A stretch of DNA of 64,000 nt from Fistulifera solaris (lineage: Eukaryota; Bacillariophyta; Bacillariophyceae; Naviculales; Stauroneidaceae): contig AP026127.1 in the NCBI GenBank assembly GCA_030295235.1, forward strand, positions 746,501 to 810,500, given 5' to 3'. Positions 9,601-21,200 of the stretch are shown in pieces. The notes below the pieces were generated by a model. The model ran no database searches, was not told the DNA's origin, and was given only the letters and a program-made list of their open reading frames with translations. Numbering within the stretch: the first letter of the stretch is position 1; each line of letters starts with the position of its first letter. The translations under genes and the position numbers were made by a program.

Positions 9601-12295
9601 ACAGCGTCACTGTTTTGTAAGTGCACTAGTAGCCTTTTGCCTACTGAATTGCTGACGATTGACTCACAGACATACTCTTTTGCCACTTGGTAGTGTGTGG
9701 GATGATGTTAACCGAAACGGAATCCAAGACGTGGGCGAAAAAGGTCTGCCCAACATCCCTCTCCAACTTGTTCTCTCCGATAAAGTTACAACTCTGGCTG
9801 GTGTCGGAGACGGTGGAACTGCACATATGGTAGTAAATTCTGATACCGACGGGATCGTTACGTTCACTATGGTGCCCATGAATGTCGATCTCCGTGTCAA
9901 AGTCGTGCAAATGCCAGCAGGCGCAGTACCGACACTGATCAACAGGGGTAATGAGACGGTTGACTCCGATCTGAACAGTGATCTGACAACGGATTCTTTC
10001 CGTCTTTCTGGAGGAGGAGCGTTTACAGCAAGGGATATCGGCATCTCCATGCCTGGCTCAGTGATCGTGCGGTATGTAAACTTAGTGCTCATATGCCTCG
10101 TTGATTTAGGCCTTTTCACTCAGTCTCCATTGTTTGCAGCGTTTGGGATGATGCCGACGGAGATGGGATACAAGACGAGAATGAAGTGGGAATCCCAGGG
10201 GCAACGTTGCAGCTCGTCAATGCCGAAACGTCTGCGCCGCTTGGAAGCACAGGAGGAAACGCGCACGAATCCCAGGTCACTGACAAGAATGGCTATGTTG
10301 TCTTTACTGGTGTCCCTCAAAATGTTAACATCCGGTGCCGCGTCGTAAACAGCCCTCCAGGAGCTATTCCTACATCAAAGGGCGGAGGCAATGAATCCAC
10401 AGATTCCGATCTCAATAGTAACGGTCTCAGTGACTCATTCAGATTGGTTGGTTCCGAATTTAGTGAGGTAAGACTTTGTTCCGATGTTGCATTTAGTGGT
10501 AGATGAACCCACAATGATCATTGCGTGCTAACTATTTGTGTTCCAGATTGATCTTGGCTATAAAATGCCCGACATCGTCGAGGTACGAGTGTGGGACGAC
10601 GCTAATGAGAACGGCGTGCAAGACGAAGGCGAGGTTGGAATAGAAGGCGTTGAACTTCGTCTTGTGAACGACGCTCGACAGGATCTGCCCGCGCAACCCG
10701 AGGGCAATGCTCACGAAGTGTTGACAACTGACGCCAACGGCATCGCTCAGTTTACGATGGTCCCCAAGGGCATCACTTTGCGTGTGAAAGTCGTCAACCG
10801 GCCTCCCGGGGCTATCGAAACATCGAAAAGAATCGGAGGCGACAGCAATAACGACTCGGATCTAAACAGCGACTCATTCAGCGATTCATTCGATTTGCGC
10901 AATTTTAATGGGGGTGTTTACGGATCGGTTGATTTGGGCTATCGAATGCCTGAAACACTTGAGATTCACGTGTGGGATGATATGAACTCGAACGGTATCC
11001 AAGATACTGGCGAGCCAGGTCTGCCGAACGTTGTGCTTAAGCTCGTGAAATCCGACAGAACTGAGATTGCCCCCATCGAAGGAGGAACGGCGCACCAAGA
11101 AATAACCACGGGCCCGGACGGAGTTGCCCGTTTCTTAAAAGTTCCTAAGTCCGAGACTATCCGAGCCATGGTGGTTGCTCCGCCACCTGGAGCCAAACCG
11201 ACATCCAAAAACCAAGGTGGCGATGAGATGCTGGACAGTGACCTAAACGGCGACATGTACAGTGATTCCTTTCAAATGGCTTCCTTCCGTGGCGCTGGGG
11301 CTCTCGGCATGGTAGGTGATTGTTGAATGGTTTCGTTGTTTACTAAAGGTCTTTCTAAGTTGTCGTCCCACGTACTAATCTTTCGCCCTTCTTGCATTAC
11401 AGTTGGACCTTGGATTCCAAATGCCGGCTGACATGGTCGTTCATGTATGGGATGACTTGGACGGAGACGGAATTCAAGACGATGGTGAACCGTAAGTTCA
11501 TTTTGTTGTTGTTGTTTGTTAAAGGCACATTCTTTCGATTTCGGATCTAATTGTGGTGCATGTTCTCCCTCGAACGACAGAGGAATCCAAGGCGTCGAGT
11601 TGGGAATGGTCTTAAATGATAAAATCACTCCCTTGCCGAATATTGGAGGCGGTAGCAATGCTCACTTGGTCAAATTCACGGATGAAAAGGGTTTCGCGAC
11701 GTTTGTAGGCGTTCCTCGTACCGAAGTTGTACGCATCAAAGTCATGAATGCCCCTCCTGGTTCCGTGCCGACGCATCGAAACCGCGGTACAGATGACCAG
11801 GCCGACTCGGATATGGGAACTGATTTAGTGACCGACTCTTTCGATATGAACAACTTTAGGGGCGTCGGAGCTATCGGTCAAATGGACCTCGGTTTCCGCA
11901 TGCCCAAGACAGTGGTGGTCCGTGTTTGGAGAGATACGGACGGCGATGGCATTCAGGATGAGAACGAAGAAGGCTTTGAAGGTATCCGCGTACAGCTTGT
12001 GAACGCCACGTCCCGTCTTCCTCTTCCCGAACAAGGAAACAACGGGACCGCACACCAGATCCTCACCACAGGTTCCGACGGACGGGTTCGTTTCACCAAA
12101 GTTCCGCAGAGCACTTCCATTCGAATTCGAGTTTTGAATCCTCCTACCGGCTTCCGCGTCACTTTGAAGGATCGTGGAACCGATGAACAGCTAGACAGCG
12201 ACCTGAATACTGATCATTTTACGGACGCTTTCCTTCTACCGAGCAACGTCGCGGAGCTTTTCGACATGCGAGACTGCGGATACAGGCCCATCTAA
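6649..12295 (+). CDS. Large secreted GDPH / cystine-knot / SdrD-B-repeat protein
   Basis: Ten exons: 6649-7178, 7247-7917, 7981-8167, 8252-9508, 9576-9616, 9694-10071, 10140-10467, 10547-11311, 11403-11491 and 11581-12295. All introns are GT-AG and 63-91 bp. The product is about 1653 residues. In order it has a signal peptide (to about 23), two six-Cys knot-like modules with a central CC, a GDPHITTFDG domain (von Willebrand-D-like), six more knot modules (exons 3-4), then eight SdrD-B-like repeats of about 130 residues. Each repeat begins with an acidic loop of the type DxNxNGxQDxxE, a likely Ca2+ site. GDPH domains are known from diatom adhesive-trail proteins, so a secreted adhesive or matrix role is inferred. 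The frame slips at TTT 7761-7763; one added T restores AQHFCLRDPELS. The 84-bp intron 8168-8251 is in frame and could be retained without a stop. Confidence 0.83.
8806..12240 (+). repeat. Eight intragenic SdrD-B-like repeats
   Basis: Repeat starts are near 8806, 9166, 9694, 10140, 10576, 10966, 11430 and 11910. Each encodes a strand, the acidic loop with NGxQD, a central NAHE/TAHQ motif, a PPGA(I/V)PT motif and a (D/E)SDLNxD motif. Copies differ clearly at the DNA level, so the expansion is not recent. Several introns fall at equivalent points of the repeat, most clearly just before the DLGYRMP segment, suggesting exon-level duplication. Confidence 0.8.
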
Positions 12296-12720
12296 TTCTT
12301 TAAGCGGGCAATTTCGCAGTCCTTTAGTGATTTGCATACTTGATTTTCATATCTCAATACATGATAACATTTATAAATTATCAATTTCAAAATAAAGAAG
12401 CGAACATGGATAATAATTGAAACAAATAATAATGTTACTGCGTTCCGCTGCAAGCGCGACGAGAGATCTGATACTCGTGACTAATAATTGCAGTCGTGGC
12501 GAGATACGGACTACACAATAGAGCGAAAGCTGCAGAGGATGAGCACCATCGGAACCGTTTTTTGCCGTAAAAAAATAAAGTGACAATGGAACTGGTACGA
12601 ACGATAATTGCATCATGAATAAAGCGCTTGGAGCTTGTTGATCGTGCAACACGGATCAATACAACCAGGTGCAGAGTAACTACAATCATTCAGCCGTCGG
12701 CGAAGACTTTAATCGAAAAA
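12296..12720. other. Spacer between convergent genes
   Basis: Downstream regions of the large secreted-protein gene and the ribosome recycling factor gene. It is AT-rich at 12330-12430. Nothing else is recognised. Confidence 0.45.
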
Positions 12721-13606
12721 TTATTCTACCGCCATGATACTATTATGTTTCTCTTCGGCTGCACGATTGAGCTCATGAATCGCCTCTTCGGTTGCCGCCT
12801 CGACTTCTTGTTGCACTCGGAACGCATCATCCTTCGACACATGCTCCAATTTCCCCGCGACGCCTTTCTTCGTGACATCCATCGCCTTGCGTCGCACTTG
12901 TCGAATGCCTTGACGATATGATTCGGCACGTTTCGCCAGTGTCATGGCAATCTTTTGACGACTTTCTAACGAGATACGAGGAAGGGGAATGTTTACGACG
13001 CCATCTTCCGCGGAGGGATTGAGATTGAGTTGTTGTGCGACGGCCGTGCGTACCGCCTTGGCCAGGGACGGATCAAAGCAAGTAGCTGTCGCCAACGTGG
13101 GTGACACCAACACGACTTGTGCGACCGATTGCAATGAAGTGCGAGCACCGTACGCTTCCACCTGGACGTTGTCAAAGAGCGCGACGGTCGGCTCGGCGCC
13201 GCGCATGTTTTTGAGCGAATCGATAAAACGTTGCACAATTTGCTTCATTTTGAGTTTCGTTTGTTTCGGATCGGGGAGAAAATTTTGTTCTTCTTCTGCT
13301 AGTTGCTCCTCTTCTTCTTGATATAGCTCTTCCTCGGGTTGCTCAACAGCGGCTGCCTCGCTCGTCGTCTCCGCTTTGCGTGCCTTCTTCTTTTGACGAC
13401 GCTCTTGTGCTTTTTTTCTGACTTTGTTCGTGCGCCAGTTCATCTAAACGCTCCAAATGTTGCCCCATTTTCGCACCCGAGTGTTTGTAACGCCACGACG
13501 AAGCTACGGTATCCATTGCAGGAAGTGTCGACGGACGGGGGATGACTCGACGTCCCGTGCATTGCAAAGATTGCCGTAAGAGAGAGGAGAATCGCGAGGC
13601 GTTCAT
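12721..13606 (-). CDS. Ribosome recycling factor, organellar (likely mitochondrial)
   Basis: The product (about 294 residues) ends in a full RRF domain: MRGAEPTVALFDNVQVEAYG, then the LNPSAEDGVVNIPLPRISLESR segment typical of RRF and a C-terminal helical arm. RRF splits post-termination ribosomes together with EF-G. The N-terminus (MNASRFSSLLRQSLQCTGRRV...) is Arg/Ser-rich with no acidic residues, like a mitochondrial presequence. An acidic/basic low-complexity linker precedes the RRF domain. The frame slips at a 7-A run (T7 at 13411-13417 on the plus strand); six As would join the presequence to the domain as HEQSQKKAQERRQKKKA. The shorter frame starting at 13443 would lack the presequence and is less likely. 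No intron is needed. Confidence 0.85.
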
Positions 13607-13904
13607 TGTTGAGTAGTTGATAATATCTTTTAAAACAAACGAAACGAAAGCGATTCTTAGTGGAGAATAAGCTAAGGTATTGTTGTTGATGTTGATCTAT
13701 GTCAACAAAAAAATAAATAATGCGATGCGCATGATAGGCGGAGTCCGTCCATCGTACGTAATATATTGAGTGCCGATGAGGCGCGCATAGGCGCGAGCGA
13801 CCACGAAAAAATCCCACCTCTCCAAAAACGTTTATTCTTCACAACGATAAAATAATGGCATCAAACTATTCTGAAAAGCATAAATTTAGTTTCAAAAAAG
13901 TGTC
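13607..13904. promoter_or_regulatory. Divergent promoter region
   Basis: These 298 bp separate two genes read away from each other and must hold both promoters. I see no clear core element. Confidence 0.35.
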
Positions 13905-15332
13905 ATGACAACTCATTCTCTTTTCCTTCTTCTCATGAATCTCATAGCACTGCGATATTATGCAACAACTACAGAAGCTCTCGCAACGACATCCTCGCGC
14001 ATCGCCGTCATCGGAGGAGGAGCCAGCGGCATTTTCGCGGCGATCGCGGCCGCGCAAAACGGCCACAACGTCACCGTCCTGGAAGCCGCGGCCAAGACAC
14101 TTACAAAGGTTCAAATCTCCGGTGGTGGACGCTGTAATGTCATGCACAATGCGAGTCGGCCGGTCCCCGATTTGTTGCAACAGTATCCCCGAGGACAACG
14201 CGAATTGCAAGGATTGTTTCAAAAACGATTCCGTCCGGAAGAATGTCGGGCGTGGTTTGAACAGCACGGTGTTGCTTTAAAAACAGAAGCTGACGGTCGC
14301 ATGTTCCCGGTCACGGACTCGTCACAAACGGTCATGGATGCCTTGTTACAGGCGGCGGCGCAAGCGCGTGTGAAGATACGGACGCGTTGTCGAGTTCAAA
14401 CATTGCACAAACCCAACAACGATCAACCATTCTTTGTTTCTGTTGTCGACAAGAGTGTATCGGATGACGGAGTAGTAAGCGAATGCTATGACGCTGTGAT
14501 CTTAGCTACTGGCTCGATGCCCCTGGGTTATCAGTTGGCCGAGTCTGTGGGGCATTCACTCGTCAAGACGGTACCGTCATTGTTCACGTTGAATGCCGAT
14601 GAGGCCGTTCGTCCAGGGGGTGTTTTGCATGGATTGTCGGGTGTTTCGGTGCCGCTGGGTCGGGTCTCGTACTGGCCACCGAACACGGAACCGGTGCGGA
14701 AAAAAGTATTGCACGAACAAGAAGGGCCGTTGCTCATTACGCACTACGGATTATCCGGACCAGCCGCCTTGCGGGTCAGTGCGTTTGGGGCGAGAACTTT
14801 GGCGGAGCATTCCTACAAAGGAACTCTAAAAATACACTGGGCACCCTCGTTTGGATCGAGCGTAGAGGATATTTTCGATCAGTTGTGGTCTATGACGACG
14901 TCAAATCCGAGAAAGACCATTTCGACGGTGTGTCCATTAATTCGAGCCGATCCGGTGACGGGGACCGTGACAACCGCCATTCCACGACGTCTGTGGAGTG
15001 CATTGGTGCAAGCGGCGGGTGTTGACGAAGCGGCAGTCTGGGGCGGTGTTTCAAAAAAGGTTGTTCGGCAACTGGCAATGCAAGTGGCGGAATGTCCTAT
15101 TACGATGACCAATAAGGGAACCTTTAAGGAAGAATTTGTAACAGCAGGAGGTGTTCCGCTCAAGGAAATTGATATGACACGAATGGAAAGTAAAGTGTGT
15201 CCTGGCTTGTTTCTTTGCGGTGAAGTCATCAATGTGGATGGAGTGACGGGTGGCTTTAATTTCCTGAATGCATGGGGGACGGGATACGTGGCTGGAAATG
15301 CAGTAGGCGAATCGATCAGGCAAGCGGCATAA
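13905..15332 (+). CDS. HI0933/YhiN-family FAD-dependent oxidoreductase
   Basis: This is a 475-residue, single-exon protein. After a hydrophobic N-terminus (about residues 5-25, a possible signal or organelle leader) comes a Rossmann FAD motif GGGASGIFAA. The HI0933 signature ISGGGRCNVMH follows near residue 70, and the C-terminal motif GLFLCGEVINVDGVTGGFNF, which closes over the flavin in this family, is present. HI0933-like flavoproteins are widespread in bacteria and plastid-bearing algae; the substrate is generally unknown, and some bacterial relatives reduce steroids. The frame is intact and full length. The leader could indicate plastid or ER import, but no clear ASAFAP motif is seen. 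Confidence 0.87.
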   Translation: MTTHSLFLLLMNLIALRYYATTTEALATTSSRIAVIGGGASGIFAAIAAAQNGHNVTVLEAAAKTLTKVQISGGGRCNVMHNASRPVPDLLQQYPRGQRELQGLFQKRFRPEECRAWFEQHGVALKTEADGRMFPVTDSSQTVMDALLQAAAQARVKIRTRCRVQTLHKPNNDQPFFVSVVDKSVSDDGVVSECYDAVILATGSMPLGYQLAESVGHSLVKTVPSLFTLNADEAVRPGGVLHGLSGVSVPLGRVSYWPPNTEPVRKKVLHEQEGPLLITHYGLSGPAALRVSAFGARTLAEHSYKGTLKIHWAPSFGSSVEDIFDQLWSMTTSNPRKTISTVCPLIRADPVTGTVTTAIPRRLWSALVQAAGVDEAAVWGGVSKKVVRQLAMQVAECPITMTNKGTFKEEFVTAGGVPLKEIDMTRMESKVCPGLFLCGEVINVDGVTGGFNFLNAWGTGYVAGNAVGESIRQAA

Positions 15333-15375
15333 ATGAAGAGAAAGCTGGCTGCAGTCTCGAGCTTATGTTATCCCT

Positions 15376-16464
15376 CTAGTTACGAGATGGCATCTTTTGC
15401 TTCGATGAACGTGAACAACGTCCGTCCCGACACAGATGCATGATCTCAACTTTTGTCCTTTTAAAGATGCTGGAGGACTGGGTGTTGTATTCGTCTGTGA
15501 GCAAAACTAAGGGACCCTTTTGTCGCGCTTTCAATGTTTCTGTTGCCCTATCGGCCTGGTTTCTCCAGGATTCATCTATCAGCCCTGGGAATAGCGTAAG
15601 ACCAGTGACGGCTTCCAAGTCAGTCCACCGAACTAAGTAATCCTGATACTCGCTTTTCTCGGGAAGCTTTTCGTTCGGAACCACGAAACAGGCGAATTCA
15701 CGGATAGCGTTAGTTCTCTTTGTTTGGTTCGGGTCTACTACTACCACGACTTTAAACAAATGAGTCGGAACAGATACTAATGATGGCGGATTTCCCAATC
15801 CTTTGTACTGGTATTCAAATAGCTTGTCTTCGAGTTTTCGTCGAGGGAGCCAGAGGGGCCCCGTCACGACGTAGGTTTCGCAGTGTTGTTGTTTCGCTCT
15901 TCGTGCCACTCCTCGTGTCCACTTTTCCAGCCCGGCCCAAACCCCTCGATTCATATCGGATGATTGTGGGGCAACATTGATGAGATTGTAAGTGTCTGAT
16001 TGATTGTCTTGAAAGTCCGCCGCTGGTGCCATGTGCCCTCGGTCGTATCCTGATAAGTGATAATGCGAATTGCGAGAACGAAACCATTCACGGAGTGACT
16101 TTTCTTCGTAAAAACGTTGCCGGCGATGATCTCCGTTTGCTGTTTCGTCCGTGATGGTGAGGCGTTCCATGACATAGACGGGTGTCCTAGTCCGAACGTC
16201 AAAGGCTATCTCGAGATCTTCATTCGGTCGGAAAATACGAATCGGAATCCAGGGCGACAGATTATGTTTCTTCGTTGCCCATTCGCCTTCAGTTGTGCAC
16301 ATCAAGTGGCCGCCTGCCGTCGTCGACAAGGCCAGAGTGGGAAGGGCCATCCCTCGATGTAATATTCCATTATGAAAAGTCCGGGAGGCCATGGGTGATA
16401 GAGGATGTAACTGATGTGAAACGGAGAAGCTAAGGTAGTAAATACACGACCCGGTACGGTACAT
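15376..16464 (-). CDS. DNA/RNA non-specific endonuclease (NUC1/EndoG-like, DRGH motif)
   Basis: This is a 362-residue, single-exon frame. The core motif YDRGHMAPAADF carries the catalytic His. It is followed by NLINVAPQSSDMNRGVWAGLE, holding the Asn that binds Mg2+ and the conserved NxxPQ..MN segment of the beta-beta-alpha-metal nucleases. The family cuts single- and double-stranded DNA and RNA. EndoG members sit in mitochondria and act in DNA maintenance and cell death. The first ATG gives a hydrophobic leader with few charges; an internal Met (MASRTFHNG, residue 25) is an alternative start with a more mitochondrial-looking leader. The compartment is therefore unsettled. The C-terminus is Ser/Arg/Lys-rich. 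Confidence 0.85.
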   Translation of the reverse strand: MYRTGSCIYYLSFSVSHQLHPLSPMASRTFHNGILHRGMALPTLALSTTAGGHLMCTTEGEWATKKHNLSPWIPIRIFRPNEDLEIAFDVRTRTPVYVMERLTITDETANGDHRRQRFYEEKSLREWFRSRNSHYHLSGYDRGHMAPAADFQDNQSDTYNLINVAPQSSDMNRGVWAGLEKWTRGVARRAKQQHCETYVVTGPLWLPRRKLEDKLFEYQYKGLGNPPSLVSVPTHLFKVVVVVDPNQTKRTNAIREFACFVVPNEKLPEKSEYQDYLVRWTDLEAVTGLTLFPGLIDESWRNQADRATETLKARQKGPLVLLTDEYNTQSSSIFKRTKVEIMHLCRDGRCSRSSKQKMPSRN

Positions 16465-17333
16465 GCCGATGACGATGACGACTGACGAGTTACCTGGTAT
16501 TGGACGATGCGCGAGACCCGCGATCCGCCTGAATGAATCTAACCTTCCAAATATCCGGGTGCCCCCTCAGTCGATAAATTTCCTCACGAGAGCTACGTGA
16601 AATCTACGTAAGATTTTGAAGCAATGCATCGTTCATAGTTTTCCGGATTGAAACCAATTATTGATGTCAATTATCATTTATCAGCCCGAAATATCCATGT
16701 CAGAAAAAGCGATGATGGTATTTGTGCACAGAAGGCCAAAATAATGGTGCGATTAAGTTCCCAATATCCGGGTACCCCCTCTGTCGATAAATTCCCCTAC
16801 GAGCGCTACGTGAAACGTTCGAACACATTTGAGGCGTTGCATCTTTTTCTATAAAAAAATACGAGTATTGCAGTCAATTTTTTGGATGTCGACTGCCATG
16901 TCTGATGAAAAAGCGATGATGGCCGTGGCAAGCGATTGATTATCGCCATAAACACTTTAGGTTACTAACCTTCCAATCATTTCCCATAGGGATTGGGGAT
17001 AAACAGGGAGAGATTATGCTGGTTTTCTAAAGTAGATTTTGAAAACCGGTTAGGAAGAAACTAGGTTTTACTGGGGACCACACTGTCATAAGATTATTAG
17101 GTTGATTCAGAATTCAGCTCTCACTTTCTTCTCCCTTCATCGTCAGAAAGCATCTTTGACTCGGCGCCTCTGTTTCCCTTTATCGAGACACAAAAAATTC
17201 GCGTGCCGAAGGATCCAGTGAAACGGCAACGTGCGCATCGGTGATAGCAGCGTTATCAGTTATTGGATAAGATAACGATGAATATTCTGGTCTAGTGAGT
17301 TGCACTTGATTCTAATAAACGGTGCTGAACATC
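16465..17333. other. Spacer with tandem repeat, upstream of HMG gene 1
   Basis: It contains the 16541-16960 repeat described separately and one TACCTGGTA (16491-16499). No coding frame is convincing. Confidence 0.5.
16541..16960. repeat. Degenerate tandem repeat, two units of about 205-215 bp
   Basis: Unit 1 begins near 16541 and unit 2 near 16756. Both contain an ATATCCGGGT-rich head, GTCGATAAATT, GCTACGTGAAA and, further on, CCATGTC plus AAAAAGCGATGATGG (16695 and 16897). Identity is patchy, so the duplication is old. A third, partial copy of the head lies at 61157-61210. Confidence 0.7.
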
Positions 17334-18248
17334 ATGAGCCAGCCGAATGACAGAAAACTGCTGGCAGACAGCGACCGCATCAAGCGGCGAAACGGAGGCC
17401 CGGAACATCAAGGTCCTCCACAAGCTGCTTATGCTTATTCCCTCGCCAATCAATTGCCTCTCGGCTATACCATGAACGCACCCTTACAGCTTTATGATCA
17501 CCTAATTCATCCTATTTCATCCGTAGCATCGTACAATCTCCGAGATCCACTTTTAACACAACTGATCGAAGCACAATTGGCCGGATCTATCCTTCACTCG
17601 CAAATGTTTGCCTTGCAACCACAATATCCCTTTGTAAGCGAAATTGCGGCATCTATGCATGAGCTACATGATCCCGGTCTCTTTCGAATGCATCGTAACC
17701 AGATATCCGATCTCGTAAGAAGCGATGAACTGTCGCAACATTCAGCTTCCTTCTCTTCGGCCCCGCCATTCATACCGCCAGTCGCAATCGACAGTCAACC
17801 ACAGATACCGGCTGAAGAATCCACGCAACAAACGCCCTCTAGTTCATTACTTAGCAAGCCAAAGCGTCCGTTATCCGCATACAATGTTTTCTTTCAAGAA
17901 GAGCGTGCCAGGATCGTGAAAGAGAGGGAGCTCCAAAACAATAAAGATGCTCCATTAGACTCGTCGAAGCAGCGCTACCAACCGAACGGGACCGGTTTCG
18001 AAGATCTAGCGAAGGAGATTAGCAAGAGATGGAAGAGCATCGACAAGAAACGTCTTGACAAATGTTCGCAACTCGCGGAGGTACGATACCAAAAAGAGCT
18101 AGCTGCGTATACGGAGCAAAGAGAGGCCAGACTATCTGCGATGCAACAAGCTCAAGTGGCATCTGTATCGGAAGAAGCGTGGAAGCGCTATATCGCGGAA
18201 GCAGAAAAACAAAAGCCTCCGCGTAGCCGGAAACGTAAAAGAAAGTAA
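17334..18248 (+). CDS. HMG-box protein 1
   Basis: About 304 residues from the MSQPNDRK start; an in-frame ATG lies 12 bases upstream. The N-terminal 170 residues are low in structure, rich in Gln, Leu and Pro, and carry no known domain. The HMG box starts at KPKRPLSAYNVFF (about residue 176) and contains an insertion of about 25 residues before RYQPNGTGFEDLAKEISKRWK. The tail is very basic (RSRKRKRK), a likely nuclear signal. HMG boxes bend DNA and occur in transcription and chromatin factors. This is the only intact-frame member of the three paralogues here. The paralogues share the MSQ start motif, the inserted-loop box and the KPPRKR tail. Specific targets are unknown. Confidence 0.83.
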   Translation: MSQPNDRKLLADSDRIKRRNGGPEHQGPPQAAYAYSLANQLPLGYTMNAPLQLYDHLIHPISSVASYNLRDPLLTQLIEAQLAGSILHSQMFALQPQYPFVSEIAASMHELHDPGLFRMHRNQISDLVRSDELSQHSASFSSAPPFIPPVAIDSQPQIPAEESTQQTPSSSLLSKPKRPLSAYNVFFQEERARIVKERELQNNKDAPLDSSKQRYQPNGTGFEDLAKEISKRWKSIDKKRLDKCSQLAEVRYQKELAAYTEQREARLSAMQQAQVASVSEEAWKRYIAEAEKQKPPRSRKRKRK

Positions 18249-21200
18249 TGTTCGCAACTCTCTCCAGACAACTTTGTCAACAGGTTTCAACACAGAACAA
18301 CGATTGATGAAAAGGCTGGACAAAAACGCGAGTTGCACGTTCCCGTTCAAGTACTCTTAATGTTTCTTTCACTATAATGATGTTTTTGTTTTCGTCAGCG
18401 TCGACCTTCATTCTTGACCAGAAACGGTTTGGATTTGAAGCAAAACTCGCCGCGCACAGTTTTAGAATGATGATTCATTCACGCGAAGCGCAGATCGAGA
18501 ATTTAGACACGAGTGCTCATTCTCGCGATCTACGCGCGGCGAACCTTTGTCGTTTACCAGGTACGGCATTGTATTCAGCTAATGGCCGAGCGCAAAAAGA
18601 GGGCATGTTCATACTTTCTTGTGTTCAACAAAAACTGCTGCTTCTTGGCCAAGTCCGTGATCGTCTGTGTCATTGTAAGAGATTTGGCGCTTAGTGCTAG
18701 AGATTTTTCTTTACAATCCATTGTTCGAAGCGCGAGAATAAGGGTTCCTTGACCGGTGTAGAATTATCCATGCCTTCTTCTATCCAACTGACGAGCAGCA
18801 GCATCAATAAAGGATCATACGAGCAAAGACCTCCATGCCAAAAAAACCAGTCGTCCGAAAGACTGTCAAACTGTCGTTCTAGTTTCGGCTATCGTTGTCA
18901 TTGACTCAATTCACCTTTAATTATGTGTCGTTGTCCTCGCAAACCGCACCAGCAATCACACCATTCTTGGAGCCATTTTCGCAACATCAATTCAAACTGT
19001 TGCAAAACACTCAACTGTGTCCTTTGTTTTGGTTATCAAGAACGAAGACAATCGGTACTTCCGCATGATTTTCCATCGTTTCACAATCGAACAAACATCC
19101 CAAATGAAACACCCATCGTTGAAACACCCAGAGTCATAATCTTTATGTTTCCCATGCTTTCTCGTTTATTCGTTGCTTTTCAGGTCTTTTTGCTTTTCTT
19201 GACGGCGGCCGACATGACAATAGTCTGATCAAAGAAAGCTCTGGATCGCCAAAGAACACTCTCGGAACTGAGACGCTGAAAGGTACTTGTCGAGTTAGGC
19301 ATGAAACTAGTCGTGTGCTCAAATGCACTGAGCATCTACTCGGTTTTGCAAGAAGGAGTCGTCAAATGCACAACAGAAGTCGGGAGTGTCGTGACACCAA
19401 GAAACGTTCTCGCCAAGTCGTCGTTACATTGGGCGATGAGCAAACACGTTCTCATTCCTCTGCCACATTTTCGTTGTGACACGTGCATCTCAGTAGAGGC
19501 CAGCGCTACCCCTGATCTATGGCTCGCCGTTCCATCGTATTAAGAGATGGTGACATTTTGCCTTTTGATTCCAGGGCGTTAAACCCACGGTTCATTGTCG
19601 AGGTAGTCCATCCAGTGTTCGAATGTGATTCTATTTTCCTTTTTGCGACAACAAGTGAACTTGTCGCAAGTCGCAACCCTCAACACGCCAGACGATAACA
19701 ACAACGAAGTGGAGTGTGGAGTGTGGAGTGAGAGTGAGTAATGAACATGAACATTGAACAGCAACAAAATGACCATTTGAGCCCGCATTCTTACATGCCC
19801 GCATTATGACTTATGACCTCCGTTTATCGAATACATAGTGTGACTCAGAAGCAGTCTTTTCGTTTTTGTTCTCCGCTTCGTTTACGACTAACGACTACAA
19901 GGTCTACGAGCTACGAGCTACGAGTAATGAGTAGTAATGACTTTTGACTTTGAGACATAATCGTACACTTTATGAGCAAATTGAAATCACGATGTATAAG
20001 GTAAACAGTAATAAGATGAAAGCAAGAAGTACCAGTGACATCGAACAAAAGAGTAAATTACTGGAGTATTCCGTATGGTGTACGCTGATTCTGAAAGTTT
20101 CCGCCCTTGGACATGACACATGAACATGGCAATGACACTTGATGGAAAAGTGGGCAATTCAAAAAATGGTTTGAAAATGGCTGGCGTTGAGATTTGAGCT
20201 CGCGAGGAATGAGCCTTCACAATGCGATTGTACCTGGTACCTGGTACCTGTAACTGCCGAGTGCAGAGCAATGAAACGAGGCATGAACCATGAATGTGTC
20301 GATTGAAGATTAGAGACGGGAAGAGGGATCAAGATAAGCAATAGTGATTTTGCGGCTTGGACGCACTTGTTGTTGGGACCATGTGCGTCAATAGATGATG
20401 CTGACCGAACGTCATCTTTAAAATTCAATCTGTTAATGCATAGGAAGCAACGGCACAGGCAATCTCCGTGTCAACATTTTGGTTTCAACGAGAAGTCTAT
20501 GGTGACAGCTGCAACAGCTCATTCGACACATTTGATTACGGATGATGAAATCACAGCCTTCGTTGACCTAGTAAGAAGCCAGACAACGCTAGTACAACAG
20601 CATTGGCGCGTCGTGGTCTCTGCACACTTTGAGACCGATAACTGGCACTTTTCGAACGATCATCGCATGTCAATAACACCCATTTGATTCCAGCACAAGA
20701 TTAGCTTCGGAATCACAGACAGCGGCGAATGATGCTAAGGCCGATCCATATTGTGACACTCCCCACAGAAAGATGGAACAACTTCAAATCATAAACCTCT
20801 TCAAAGATGGAATCTAACTTACACACCAAAGCGTTGCTTTCACCGACCACTCCATTGTTAAAGGAAAACAAGCGCGGATAACGGAAAAATTGTTAGCATA
20901 TGGTCCGCAATACAGCCATGGTCATTGAATATGAGGCAGTTATTGGCCGAACTGCATTGAGACAAGTAGTCAGAGGATCAAGAATGGACTTGAGCCTAAG
21001 AACGAGCCATTGAGAAAGTATGACTCAAAAAGGCTCTATCAGAATTTCTTTCTCGTCAATTGTTCCCTCAATTTCCCGGCTACGCAATACATACATTTGA
21101 GCTTGCCCAAAGTAAGAATCAAATCGATGAATCATGCCGTTACAAGACAAGCAGTATAAGAGCGCAAGGCGCATTTACAAAGATCGGGTACGATCTGTAC

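Noticed and set aside
12721-13443. Ribosome recycling factor starting at 13443 without presequence
   Set aside because: The upstream frame encodes a good organellar leader that joins the domain once a 7-A run is read as six.
20367-20687. 106-codon plus-strand frame in the HMG gene-poor tract
   Set aside because: Partly helix-like near its end, but no family, leader or splice partner is visible.
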